Shown here in pieces: positions 35,150 through 43,219 of a DNA stretch of 64,000 bases. Position numbers and translations under genes: made by a program. Positions within the stretch are counted from its first letter, which is position 1. Each line of letters starts with the position of its first letter. The notes under the pieces were generated by a model, which had not been told where the DNA came from, did no database searches, and saw only the letters and a list, made by a program, of their open reading frames with translations. Source of the stretch: Pseudomonas sp. MWU16-30317 (GTDB taxonomy: Bacteria > Pseudomonadota > Gammaproteobacteria > Pseudomonadales > Pseudomonadaceae); assembly GCF_020515695.1 (NCBI RefSeq), contig NZ_JAIWJA010000010.1, forward strand, positions 62,001 to 126,000. The letters are read 5' to 3'.

Positions 35150-35431
35150 TTACAACTTGGCCGCCTGCCGCTGATGCAGCTCCATATAGCGCTCGACATA
35201 AGAGCACGAAGGGATCACCACATAGCCCATACGCTCGGCGTACTCGAGGGCTTCTTCGGTCAAGGCTGCTGCTATACCCTGCCCGCGCAGCTCGTTGGGA
35301 ACGAATGTGCGATAGATATCCAGCGTCTGCTTGCCCAAGTCCATGTAGGTCAGATAGGCACGATGGCCGTCGACGAAGGTTTCGAATTGATGACCAGCCT
35401 GGTCATGGTGTATGGACGGCGCCTCGCTCAT
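35150..35431 (-). CDS. Small GNAT-fold (YjdJ-type) N-acetyltransferase
   Basis: A 93-residue protein with the acetyl-CoA-binding core RTFVPNELRGQGIAAALTEEALEYAE and a final YVERYMELH. Its small size matches the YjdJ/GNAT_2 subfamily, which lacks the first strands of larger GNATs. The second of two adjacent ATG codons is preferred because GGAG lies five bases before it. The substrate is unknown. It is transcribed alone, facing aroF. Confidence 0.82.
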   Translation of the reverse strand: MSEAPSIHHDQAGHQFETFVDGHRAYLTYMDLGKQTLDIYRTFVPNELRGQGIAAALTEEALEYAERMGYVVIPSCSYVERYMELHQRQAAKL

Positions 35432-35434
35432 CAT

Positions 35435-35928
35435 TACTCCTCGCGGGTCTTGGATTTTGACCGCTACCTTACCGCTGTTTTACCAGTGAGGGAAACCTCT
35501 GTTCGATCGACGCTCGTCCTTGGCCAATAGAAGCCGGCAGCAAGAGCACATCGAAAGCAGAGGTATCGTTCTCTGTCATATGGGACGCGCATGAAACAGC
35601 GATTACCCATGATTGCAAACGTGACACTGACTGCATGTTGATTAAGACGCCGACAGACACTTAAAGTCACTCATGGTTCAGTAGCAATCAGTCTAGTTCA
35701 ACCTGACATTCCATGCTGCACTGCCGGTTTGACGGGGGATTACCGGAACAAGGACGCATCACCGCGGTCTGCATAAGTGCGCGATGATGCGCGGCACATC
35801 AATCTGCATGATTTTTTTGCTTCTTGCGCTTCGTCAGTTTACTTACTACAAGTAATGAGTACTATGTACGCCGGCCATTGTCTCACTCTCGAGAGATGGC
35901 TATTAAATAGAAATTTAAGGGGAACACG
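35435..35928. other. Intergenic region of about 490 bp upstream of oprI
   Basis: No reading frame with good start and composition is seen. The right part is AT-rich and contains the likely oprI promoter; the left part has the GNAT promoter. I see no tRNA or riboswitch-like fold. Confidence 0.5.
35838..35865 (+). promoter_or_regulatory. Candidate sigma-70-type promoter of oprI
   Basis: TTTACT and TACTAT are separated by 16 bases, about 63 nt before the oprI start codon. Both boxes match the consensus at only about four of six positions, so this is a suggestion based on spacing and AT content. Confidence 0.35.
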
Positions 35929-36180
35929 ATGAATAACGTTCTGAAATTCTCTGCTCTGGCCCTGGCCGCCGTTCTGGCAACCGGTTGCAGCAGCGCATCC
36001 AAAGAAACCGAAGCTCGCCTGACCGCTACCGAAGACGCGTCGGCTCGTGCTCAAGCCCGTGCTGATGAAGCCTATCGTCACGCTGACGAAGCTCTGGCTG
36101 CCGCTCAAAAAGCCCAGCAGACTGCCGACGAAGCCAACGAGCGCGCTCTGCGCATGCTCGACAAGGCTAGCCGCAAGTAA
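35929..36180 (+). CDS. oprI: Major outer-membrane lipoprotein OprI (Lpp-like)
   Basis: OprI is the abundant small lipoprotein of the Pseudomonas outer membrane. The 83-residue precursor has a signal peptide and lipobox ATGC (MNNVLKFSALALAAVLATGC, Cys20). The mature part is a continuous alpha helix of heptads rich in Ala and acidic residues (DEAYRHADEALAAAQKAQ). The C-terminal residues end in SRK, comparable with the terminal lysine by which E. coli Lpp is attached to peptidoglycan. A GGGG ribosome-binding region and a strong terminator frame it. Confidence 0.95.
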   Translation: MNNVLKFSALALAAVLATGCSSASKETEARLTATEDASARAQARADEAYRHADEALAAAQKAQQTADEANERALRMLDKASRK

Positions 36181-36208
36181 TAATCCTCTGGATTATGGCT
36201 TCAGCATG

Positions 36209-36245
36209 AAAAAGCCGCCTCTTCTCGCGAAGGGCGGCTTTTTTT
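36209..36245 (+). terminator. Rho-independent terminator of oprI
   Basis: aaaaagccgcc and ggcggcttttt form an eleven-base stem around tcttctcgcgaag, followed by T residues. It is fitting for a highly expressed single gene. Confidence 0.88.
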
Positions 36246-36316
36246 ATGACCGGTATAAAGGGCCATTTCCCAGAGGCAGCACTCGCAGGCCTTGGCGCCT
36301 TTGTGCTGCCCTCTGA

Positions 36317-37288
36317 TCAGGGCGTGGCTGGCGCCGACGAGATGGCCGGGCCATTCGGCGCGGCAATCTCGACCGGCATACCATCTTCCGCCGCGATCAC
36401 ATCGCGCATGGTGTCCCAGTTCATGTTCAGACTGCCGGCCAGGTCTTTGCGATTGAGCAAGGCATTGACCACGGCGGCGTGCTTGTCTTCGTGGGACGGA
36501 TCGCCCTTGGCGTCCAGCGGCGTGTGCGCCTCGAGATAGATTTTGCCAGCGCTGATGCCGAACTTGTACGGCTCGTTGATGATGCGCACCGGCGTACCGA
36601 CTGGCACCATGGTCGCCAGCTCGAGCACGTTGTTGTTGTACATGCGGAAGCAGCCATGACTGGTGCGCATGCCGATGCCGAACTTCTTGTTGGAACCATG
36701 GATCAGGTAACCGGGCAAGCCCAGACCGAACTTGAACGGCCCCAGCGGGTTATCCGGACCGGCCGGCACCACGTTAGGCAACGGATCGCCATCGGCCAGG
36801 TGCTCGGCCTTTACCGACGCCGGTGGCGTCCAGGTCGGGTTCGGGGTTTTGGCGGTGATCTTGGTCAGGCCGATCGGCGACCCCCAGCCATCCCGGCCGA
36901 TGCCGATAGGGTAAGTGCGCACCACATTCTGCCCCTTGGGGTAGTAGTACATGCGGTACTCGGCCAGGTTGATGACGATACCTTCCCGTGGGCCCGGTGG
37001 CAGAATGAAGCGCGTCGGCAGCACGATCTGGGTACCGGCGCCGGGCAACCAGGCGTCGACACCCGGGTTGGCGGCGATCATTTCCAGGTAGCCCAGATCG
37101 AAGGTGGTGCCCAGATCGGCAAAGGTGTCTTCGTACTTGGCCTTGATCACCTGGACCTGGCCAACGATGTCTTCGCCCGGCGGCGGCAAGGGAAACTCCA
37201 GCGCCATGGCCGACGTAGCAGACAGGGCACCCGACAAGGCAGCCGTCAGGGAAAGAGCGCGGGTGACGACGGAAAAGCGCGGCAACAT
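36317..37288 (-). CDS. L,D-transpeptidase (ErfK/YbiS/YcfS/YnhG family)
   Basis: A periplasmic YkuD-fold enzyme that makes 3-3 peptidoglycan cross-links or ties lipoproteins to peptidoglycan. The 323-residue precursor starts at MLPRFSVVTRALSLT with a signal peptide (cut near AMALEF), preceded by AAGGA eight bases upstream. A LysM-like region is likely around residues 45-95. The catalytic motif HGSNKKFGIGMRTSHGCFRMYN holds the nucleophilic cysteine in SHGC. The gene converges with oprI; homologous order occurs in P. aeruginosa (PA2853/PA2854). A role in anchoring OprI is plausible but not shown. Confidence 0.9.
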   Translation of the reverse strand: MLPRFSVVTRALSLTAALSGALSATSAMALEFPLPPPGEDIVGQVQVIKAKYEDTFADLGTTFDLGYLEMIAANPGVDAWLPGAGTQIVLPTRFILPPGPREGIVINLAEYRMYYYPKGQNVVRTYPIGIGRDGWGSPIGLTKITAKTPNPTWTPPASVKAEHLADGDPLPNVVPAGPDNPLGPFKFGLGLPGYLIHGSNKKFGIGMRTSHGCFRMYNNNVLELATMVPVGTPVRIINEPYKFGISAGKIYLEAHTPLDAKGDPSHEDKHAAVVNALLNRKDLAGSLNMNWDTMRDVIAAEDGMPVEIAAPNGPAISSAPATP

Positions 37289-37399
37289 CCGGAAAATCCT
37301 TCGCAAATCATTCGGGAGGGCAAAACCGCGATTGTACACTGCCGCCCGGCTGTTCGGGAGGCCGCCGAGCAGCCCCGAGGGCGCGCTGCATGAAACTTT

Positions 37400-37693
37400 T
37401 TACAACTCCGACTGCAGCTCCGGCCAGATCGGTCGCGTGCCCTTGCGTTGCGCCATCAGAATCGCTCGGCACAGGCGGCACAGGCGCTGGTCACGATAAA
37501 TGGCCTTGGCCACCCCGGACCATCGCGGTTGCGCTGGCAACAAGGTGCCGCACAGGGTGCGGTCGATCGAACCGCCCAGCTCCAGCTGCCGGGCAACCAT
37601 ATGCACACGACTTTCCTGGCACGCGAACAGGTCGAGCTGCTCATCGGGCTCGATCAGTTGATAGGCAAAGAGTGACCAGGCAGGACGCGGCAT
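37400..37693 (-). CDS. Conserved hypothetical protein
   Basis: A 97-residue soluble protein, MPRPAWSLFAYQLIEPDEQLD, with four cysteines, two of them in the C-terminal CRLC of QRLCRLCRAILM. GGAG lies six bases before the ATG. No family is recognised with confidence. It lies between the L,D-transpeptidase and tesA, on the same strand as both. A CxxC motif could suggest metal binding or redox, which is untested. Confidence 0.65.
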   Translation of the reverse strand: MPRPAWSLFAYQLIEPDEQLDLFACQESRVHMVARQLELGGSIDRTLCGTLLPAQPRWSGVAKAIYRDQRLCRLCRAILMAQRKGTRPIWPELQSEL

Positions 37694-37785
37694 CAGGGGC
37701 TCCAAATCGGGGGCGCCACATTAGCCGAAAGGGCCCGCATAGAAAAGGGCCTCATCGGCAAATATACGCACCCGACCAAACCGCC

Positions 37786-38391
37786 CTACAACAAAGGCTT
37801 GAGCACCGGCCAGACATTATCCAGCAACATGCCCTGAGCCCCCACGGCCGGGTGCAGACCATCCGCTTGCATGAGCGCCGGCACCCCCCCTATGCCCTGA
37901 AGAAAAAACGGCACGAGGGCCACGGACTTCTGCTGTGCCAGATCGGGATAGACCTTGGCGAAAGCATCGGTATAGCGTTTGCCGTAGTTGGGCGGCAGTT
38001 GCATGCCCAGCAGCAGCACCTTGGCACCGACGCCCTTGGCACTGTCGATCATCATTGAAAGGTTTTGTTGCAATTGCGCGGGCGGCTGACCGCGCAAGCC
38101 ATCGTTGCCGCCGAGTTCAAGAATCACCAGGTCCGGCTTGTTGGCTGCGAGTAGCGGCGCCAGCCGCGCCTGGGCCCCGCCACTGGTGTCGCCGGTGATC
38201 GACGCATTGATCACTTTATCGCTGAAACCCTCGCGCTCAAGCCGTTGCTGCAACAGGGCAACCCAGCCCTTGGAGGTATCCAGTCCGAAACCGGCACTGA
38301 TACTATCGCCCACGATCAGGACTGTACCCGCCGCGGCATTCTGCGCCAGACACATCAAGGCCAGGCCAGCACTCATCAACCAGACACGCAT
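37786..38391 (-). CDS. tesA: Arylesterase / multifunctional acyl-CoA thioesterase TesA
   Basis: A 201-residue periplasmic SGNH/GDSL hydrolase. A signal peptide (MRVWLMSAGLALMCLAQNAAA) is followed by the block I motif VLIVGDSISAGFGL with the nucleophilic serine, block III GGNDGLRG and block V with DGLHP. TesA acts as thioesterase, lysophospholipase and arylesterase in different bacteria. It is divergent from an ABC exporter with start codons only 11 nt apart. The same neighbour arrangement is known in P. aeruginosa (tesA PA2856). Confidence 0.92.
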   Translation of the reverse strand: MRVWLMSAGLALMCLAQNAAAGTVLIVGDSISAGFGLDTSKGWVALLQQRLEREGFSDKVINASITGDTSGGAQARLAPLLAANKPDLVILELGGNDGLRGQPPAQLQQNLSMMIDSAKGVGAKVLLLGMQLPPNYGKRYTDAFAKVYPDLAQQKSVALVPFFLQGIGGVPALMQADGLHPAVGAQGMLLDNVWPVLKPLL

Positions 38392-38402
38392 CGGGAATCT
38401 CC

Positions 38403-39089
38403 ATGACCACTAGTAGCATTCTCACCGCACAGGATCTGAGCAAGGTCGTGCCCAGCGCGGAAGGCGAACTGACCATCCTGCACCATCTCTCCCTGGATTT
38501 GAAGCGAGGCGACAGCCTGGCCATCGTCGGCGCCTCCGGCTCGGGCAAATCGACCCTGCTGGGCCTGCTCGCCGGCCTCGACCTGCCCAGTGCCGGGCGC
38601 GTGACCCTGGCCGGCCGCGACCTGAGCACCCTGGATGAAGACCAGCGCGCACGCGTGCGGGCCGAACATGTCGGCTTCGTGTTCCAGTCGTTCCAACTGC
38701 TCGACAGCCTCAACGCTCTGGAAAACGTCATGCTGCCGCTCGAACTGGACGGCCGCAGCGACGCCCGCGAACGCGCCCGCGGCCTGCTCGAACGGGTCGG
38801 CCTGGGCGCGCGCCTGAGCCACTCGCCGCGCCAGTTGTCCGGCGGCGAACAACAGCGTGTGGCCATCGCCCGCGCCTTTGCCGCCGAGCCCGATGTGCTG
38901 TTCGCCGACGAACCTACCGGCAACCTCGACAGCCATACCGGTGAACGCATCAGCGACTTGTTGTTCGAACTCAACAAGGAGCGCGGCACGACCCTGGTGC
39001 TGGTCACCCACGACGAGCGCCTCGCGCACCGCTGCCACCGCCTGATTCGCCTGGACGCCGGACGTCTGGTCGCCCCTCTGGAGCCTTGA
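38403..39089 (+). CDS. ABC transporter ATP-binding protein (YbbA/LolD-like)
   Basis: A 228-residue ATPase of the MacB/LolD type. It has Walker A GASGSGKSTLL near residue 43, the Q-loop FQSFQLLDSLNALENV, the signature LSGGEQQRVAIARAF and Walker B VLFADEPTGNLD, with the H-loop at VTHDERLA. It overlaps the start of the following permease gene by one base, so they form one transporter. Homologues (ybbA-ybbP) neighbour tesA in E. coli and Pseudomonas; the substrate is unknown. Confidence 0.92.
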   Translation: MTTSSILTAQDLSKVVPSAEGELTILHHLSLDLKRGDSLAIVGASGSGKSTLLGLLAGLDLPSAGRVTLAGRDLSTLDEDQRARVRAEHVGFVFQSFQLLDSLNALENVMLPLELDGRSDARERARGLLERVGLGARLSHSPRQLSGGEQQRVAIARAFAAEPDVLFADEPTGNLDSHTGERISDLLFELNKERGTTLVLVTHDERLAHRCHRLIRLDAGRLVAPLEP

Positions 39090-41593
39090 TGACTCGCCTG
39101 CCCCTGCCGCGTCTGTTCAGCCTCGCCCTGCGCCAATTGTTGCGCGACGCCCGCTCCGGCGAGCTGCGCGTGCTGTTTTTCGCCCTGCTGGTGGCCGTCA
39201 CCGCCAGCACCGCCATCGGCTATTTCGGTGCTCGCCTCAATGGCGCCATGCTGCTGCGCGCGACCGAATTCCTCGGCGCCGACCTGGTGCTGCAAGGCTC
39301 CAGCGCGGCGCGCCCCGAACAGCTGCAGGCACCGACACTGGCGCATGCGCGGGTGGCGGAGTTCACCAGTGTGATCGCCACCGATACCGGCATCCAGCTG
39401 TCGAGCATCAAGGCGGTCGACAACCAGTACCCGCTGCGCGGCGAGCTCAAAAGCGCTGCCCAGCCGTATGGCGTCGAAACCGCCGGCAATCGTCCCACGC
39501 CCGGTGAGGCCTGGGTCGAGCCGCGCCTGCTGGCGGCCCTGAACCTGAAGATCGGCGACAGCATCGACGTCGGCCAGAAGACCCTGCGCCTGAGCCGGGT
39601 GCTGACGTACGAGCCGGACCGCGCCGGCAACTTCTACAGCCTGACGCCTCGGGTGATGATCAACCTTGATGATTTGCCCGCGACCGGCATCATCCAGCCG
39701 GGCAGCCGAGTCACCTATCGCGAACTCTGGAGTGGCCAGGCCGAATCCGTGGCGGCCTGGCGCCAGGCGTTGTCCGAACACCTGGACCCCAATCAACGCC
39801 TGCTCGACTCCCGCGACAGCAACCAGCAGATCGGCGGCGCCCTGGGCAAGGCCGAACGCTACCTGAACATGGCGAGCCTGGTGGCAGTCCTGCTGGCCGG
39901 CGTTGCGGTGGCGCTGTCGGCCAGCCGCTATGCCATGCGCCGCTTCGATGCCAGCGCACTGTTACGCTGCCTGGGATTGTCGCGGCGCGAGGTTATGCTG
40001 TTGTTCTGCATTCAATTGGCGGTGCTCGGCGGCCTGGCCTGCGTCGCCGGCGCCTTGCTGGGCTGGGTCGCGCAACTGGGGTTGTTCGCCCTGCTGCAAG
40101 GCCTGCTGCCAGGCACCTTGCCCGCAGGTGGCGCGCTGCCGGCACTGGCAGGCATCGCCACGGGCCTGGTCGCCCTCGCCGGTTTCGCTTTGCCGCCACT
40201 GGCCGGGCTGGGCCGGGTTCCGCCGTTGCGCGTACTACGTCGAGACATGCTGCCTGTCGCCACCAGCACCTGGGCCACCTACGGCGTCGCCTTGCTGGCC
40301 CTGGGGCTGATCATGTGGCGGCTGAGCCTCGACTTGCTGTTGACCTTCGCCCTGCTCGGCGGCGGCCTGATCGCCGCTCTGGTGCTGGGCGGCCTGTTGC
40401 TGCTGGGCTTGCAAAGCCTGCGCCGCATGCTGGTCGATGCCCCTCTGCCATGGCGCCTGGGTCTGGGGCAGTTGCTGCGCCATCCCCTCGCGGCTGCCGG
40501 TCAGGCATTGGCATTCGGCTTGATCCTGCTGTCAATGGCGCTGATCGCACTGCTGCGCGGCGAGCTGTTGGACACTTGGCAAAACCAGTTGCCCAAGGAT
40601 GCGCCGAATTATTTCGTGCTCAATATCCTGCCCGCCGAAAAGCAGGCCTTCGCCGATCATCTGCGCGATATCTCCGCGCACGCTGCGCCCTTGTATCCGA
40701 TCGTGCCGGGCCGCCTGACGACCATCAATGGCAAACCCGTAGCCGAGTTCGTCACCGCCGATTCGCGCGGCGAAAACGCCACGCAACGGGACCTGAGCCT
40801 GACGTGGTCCGCCGACCTCCCCAGCGGCAACCGCATTACGGCCGGGCAATGGTGGAGCACCACCACTGCGGCGAACGCCAGCGATGTGCCGGGCGTATCG
40901 GTCGAAGCGAAACTGGCCGACAGCCTGAAGCTCAAGGTGGGCGACACGCTGACTTTCAACGTCGCTGGCATGATCCGCGACGTCAAGGTCACCAGCTTGC
41001 GGGACGTCAGCTGGGACAACTTCCAGCCCAACTTTTTCATGATCTTCCAGCCCGGCACCCTCAAGGACCTGCCGACTACCTACCTCACCAGCTTCTACCT
41101 GGCGCCGGGTCACGACCAGCAAATCGTCGAACTGGCCCGGGCCTTTCCGGCGGCGACGCTGTTGCAAGTCGAGGCCTTGCTTGAACAACTGCGCAGCATT
41201 TTGGCCCAGGTCACCCTGGCGGTGGAGTACGTTTTGCTGTTCGTGCTGGCGGCGGGCATGACCGTTCTGTTCTCGGGCTTGCAAGCGACCCTCGACGAAC
41301 GCATCCGCCAAGGTGCACTGCTGCGGGCACTGGGCGCGGAGCGGCGGTTGCTGGTCAAGGCGCGGCGTATCGAATTCGGCCTGCTGGGCGCCGCCAGTGG
41401 CTTGCTCGCGGCATTGGGTACCGAGCTGATCAGCTGGGTGCTGTACCGCTTCGCCTTCCACCTGCAATGGAGCCCGCACCCTTGGCTGCTGGTATTGCCG
41501 CTGATAGGCGCACTGCTGATCGGCGGGGCCGGTATATTCGGCACACGCCGGGCACTCAATGCCAGCCCGTTGACGGTGCTACGTGAAGGTTAA
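39089..41593 (+). CDS. FtsX-like ABC permease (YbbP type)
   Basis: An 834-residue inner-membrane permease with two MacB-like halves. An N-terminal transmembrane helix (LLVAVTASTAIGYFGARL), a large periplasmic domain (about 40-245), three central helices, further helices (LLTFALLGGGLIAALVLGGL), a second periplasmic domain (about 490-690), and three last helices (YVLLFVLAAGMTVLFSGL) are visible. The C-terminal FtsX-type region contains TLDERIRQGALLRALGAERR. It overlaps the ATPase stop by one base. Likely substrate: an envelope lipid or lipoprotein, by analogy only. Confidence 0.9.
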   Translation: MTRLPLPRLFSLALRQLLRDARSGELRVLFFALLVAVTASTAIGYFGARLNGAMLLRATEFLGADLVLQGSSAARPEQLQAPTLAHARVAEFTSVIATDTGIQLSSIKAVDNQYPLRGELKSAAQPYGVETAGNRPTPGEAWVEPRLLAALNLKIGDSIDVGQKTLRLSRVLTYEPDRAGNFYSLTPRVMINLDDLPATGIIQPGSRVTYRELWSGQAESVAAWRQALSEHLDPNQRLLDSRDSNQQIGGALGKAERYLNMASLVAVLLAGVAVALSASRYAMRRFDASALLRCLGLSRREVMLLFCIQLAVLGGLACVAGALLGWVAQLGLFALLQGLLPGTLPAGGALPALAGIATGLVALAGFALPPLAGLGRVPPLRVLRRDMLPVATSTWATYGVALLALGLIMWRLSLDLLLTFALLGGGLIAALVLGGLLLLGLQSLRRMLVDAPLPWRLGLGQLLRHPLAAAGQALAFGLILLSMALIALLRGELLDTWQNQLPKDAPNYFVLNILPAEKQAFADHLRDISAHAAPLYPIVPGRLTTINGKPVAEFVTADSRGENATQRDLSLTWSADLPSGNRITAGQWWSTTTAANASDVPGVSVEAKLADSLKLKVGDTLTFNVAGMIRDVKVTSLRDVSWDNFQPNFFMIFQPGTLKDLPTTYLTSFYLAPGHDQQIVELARAFPAATLLQVEALLEQLRSILAQVTLAVEYVLLFVLAAGMTVLFSGLQATLDERIRQGALLRALGAERRLLVKARRIEFGLLGAASGLLAALGTELISWVLYRFAFHLQWSPHPWLLVLPLIGALLIGGAGIFGTRRALNASPLTVLREG

Positions 41594-41602
41594 GGACAGG
41601 TC

Positions 41603-42100
41603 GTGAGCGAGAACAAGGTTTTCAGTACCAAGATCATTACCCGCGAGGGCCATGAAGCTCTGAAAAAAGAGCTGGACTACCTGTGGCGCGAATATCGCCC
41701 GGAAATCACGCAAAAGGTCGCGTGGGCGGCTTCGCTTGGCGATCGCAGCGAGAATGCCGATTACCAGTACAACAAAAAACTGCTGCGCGAAATCGACCGC
41801 CGCGTGCGCTACCTGCGCAAACGCCTTGAAGACATGCGCGTGGTCGACTACGCGCCGGAACAGGAAGGTCGGGTGTTTTTCGGTGCCTGGGTGGAGATCG
41901 AGAACGAAGCCGGCGAAACCAAACGCTTTCGTGTGGTCGGCTACGACGAGATCTACCAGCGCATGGACTATATCTCGATCGATTCACCCATGGCCCGAGC
42001 GCTGCTCAAAAAGCAGGTTGACGACGAAGCCATGGTGCAGACACCTACCGGGGAGGTCTGCTGGTGGATCACCTTGATCGAGTACAACAAGGCGCAGTGA
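41603..42100 (+). CDS. greB: Transcription elongation factor GreB
   Basis: GreB stimulates RNA polymerase to cut backtracked transcripts of several nucleotides. The 165-residue protein has the N-terminal coiled coil with ITREGHEALKKELDYLWREYRP and the acidic-tip segment LGDRSENADYQYNKKLLREID, and the C-terminal FKBP-like domain. These match GreB rather than GreA. The start is GTG with AGGACAGG upstream. It follows the permease by nine nucleotides and may be in the same message. Confidence 0.93.
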   Translation: MSENKVFSTKIITREGHEALKKELDYLWREYRPEITQKVAWAASLGDRSENADYQYNKKLLREIDRRVRYLRKRLEDMRVVDYAPEQEGRVFFGAWVEIENEAGETKRFRVVGYDEIYQRMDYISIDSPMARALLKKQVDDEAMVQTPTGEVCWWITLIEYNKAQ

Positions 42101-42409
42101 TCAACCCAACGTGATCAAGCCCTGCCGGGCGATGCGGGTGATGTGCCCCAACACGTCTTCGCGTTGCTCGGCGCTGGGCGCCTGAACCACGGCCAGATCG
42201 AAGCGATCAGTGGCGAACCCGGCCAGGGCGCTGGCGTCATCGGTGAACTGGATCAGGAAGGCGCTGGGCTTGCCGCCGCGTCGCGGCCAGCCATCGAGGC
42301 AGCGCAGCAGGGTCGGCTGGTGACTGCCAGCAAGAAGGATGCGGGGATTGCGGGCGACCGGGCTCGTAATGACAGGAGCCTTGGACAGGTCAGGGCGCAG
42401 GTTGCTCAT
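42101..42409 (-). CDS. Conserved hypothetical protein (possibly DUF6231-related)
   Basis: A 102-residue protein beginning MSNLRPDLSKAPVITSPVAR. The body alternates hydrophobic strands and helices (RILLAGSHQPTLLRC, then FDLAVVQAPSAEQREDVLGH), which resembles the first half of a nucleotide-binding Rossmann fold. Its stop codon abuts the greB stop codon with no spacer. It may be a short family, or a C-terminally shortened relative of larger Pseudomonas DUF6231 proteins; I cannot decide by eye. Existence is moderately certain, function unknown. Confidence 0.55.
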   Translation of the reverse strand: MSNLRPDLSKAPVITSPVARNPRILLAGSHQPTLLRCLDGWPRRGGKPSAFLIQFTDDASALAGFATDRFDLAVVQAPSAEQREDVLGHITRIARQGLITLG

Positions 42410-42604
42410 GCGTGGGATCTCAGCCTCCAGATTCCGCTTGGCAGCGGTGGGAGGCAACACCGAACCAGCGCTTTAGCGGTATTTGACGAGCCTGTGGCCC
42501 ATCGGCGCCCCGCAAGTAGCTGTTTAAATCGGCGCAAGTGGCAATGCTAGAGAAGCTGGCCTATGGCTGTCAACGACGAATCTGGAAACATCTTCGGCCA
42601 TGTC

Positions 42605-42637
42605 GGCCTCTTCGCGGGGAGAGCCCGCGAAGAGGCC
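42605..42637. terminator. Perfect 14-bp REP-like hairpin downstream of doxX
   Basis: ggcctcttcgcggg and cccgcgaagaggcc pair perfectly around gagag, 20 nt after the doxX stop in the minus reading. There is no T-tract; the sequence type (ttcgcggg) recurs in Pseudomonas REP elements. It may function as a transcript end. Confidence 0.55.
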
Positions 42638-42656
42638 TGTGATACCTGGGCATCAT

Positions 42657-43103
42657 TCAAACGAAGACTCGGCGACCGATTACCCGATCCAGCGACAATT
42701 TGCCTGCGCCTTCGAGCAGCACCGCCACTGTACCGCCCAGCAGCGCCAAGGCGAATTCGTAGCCGTTATTGGCCATGAACAAACCGTTATGGATATGCAC
42801 CGAGAGGATCGCCACCACCAGGGTAATCGACAACACCGCCGCCGCTGGCCGCACCAGCAAGCCGAATATCAACGCCAAACCACCGAAGAATTCCGCGCCA
42901 CCCGACATCAAGGCCATCAGCAAGCCGGGCGCCAGGCCGATGCTCTCCATCCATTGTGCGGTGCCAGTCAAGCCATAGCCGCCAAACAGGCCGAACAGCT
43001 TCTGCGAGCCGTGGGCGGCGAAGATCACCCCGACGGCGATGCGCAGTGCGGTAATGCCCCAGTTGGCGCGGGTAGTCAGTACGGTTTTGATCAGTGTGTT
43101 CAT
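42657..43103 (-). CDS. DoxX-family membrane protein
   Basis: A 148-residue four-helix inner-membrane protein. The start MNTLIKTVLTTRANW leads into helix one (ITALRIAVGVIFAAHGSQKLF), with the DoxX signature FGGYGLTGTAQWMESIG and ALMSGGAEFFGGLALIFGLL. DoxX proteins are linked to oxidative or electrophilic stress in some bacteria, but no reaction is firmly known. A lone gene; the upstream region contains small palindromes (attca-ag-tgaat at 43124-43135) that could be a regulator site. Confidence 0.88.
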   Translation of the reverse strand: MNTLIKTVLTTRANWGITALRIAVGVIFAAHGSQKLFGLFGGYGLTGTAQWMESIGLAPGLLMALMSGGAEFFGGLALIFGLLVRPAAAVLSITLVVAILSVHIHNGLFMANNGYEFALALLGGTVAVLLEGAGKLSLDRVIGRRVFV

Positions 43104-43219
43104 GGTGTGGCGTCCTGTATTCAATTCAAGTGAATGTCTGTGTTGGACGCCATATTAATCAAATATACAGATACTTAAAGCGCATTAAACGCAACATCAC
43201 TATCGATAAAATTGATAGG

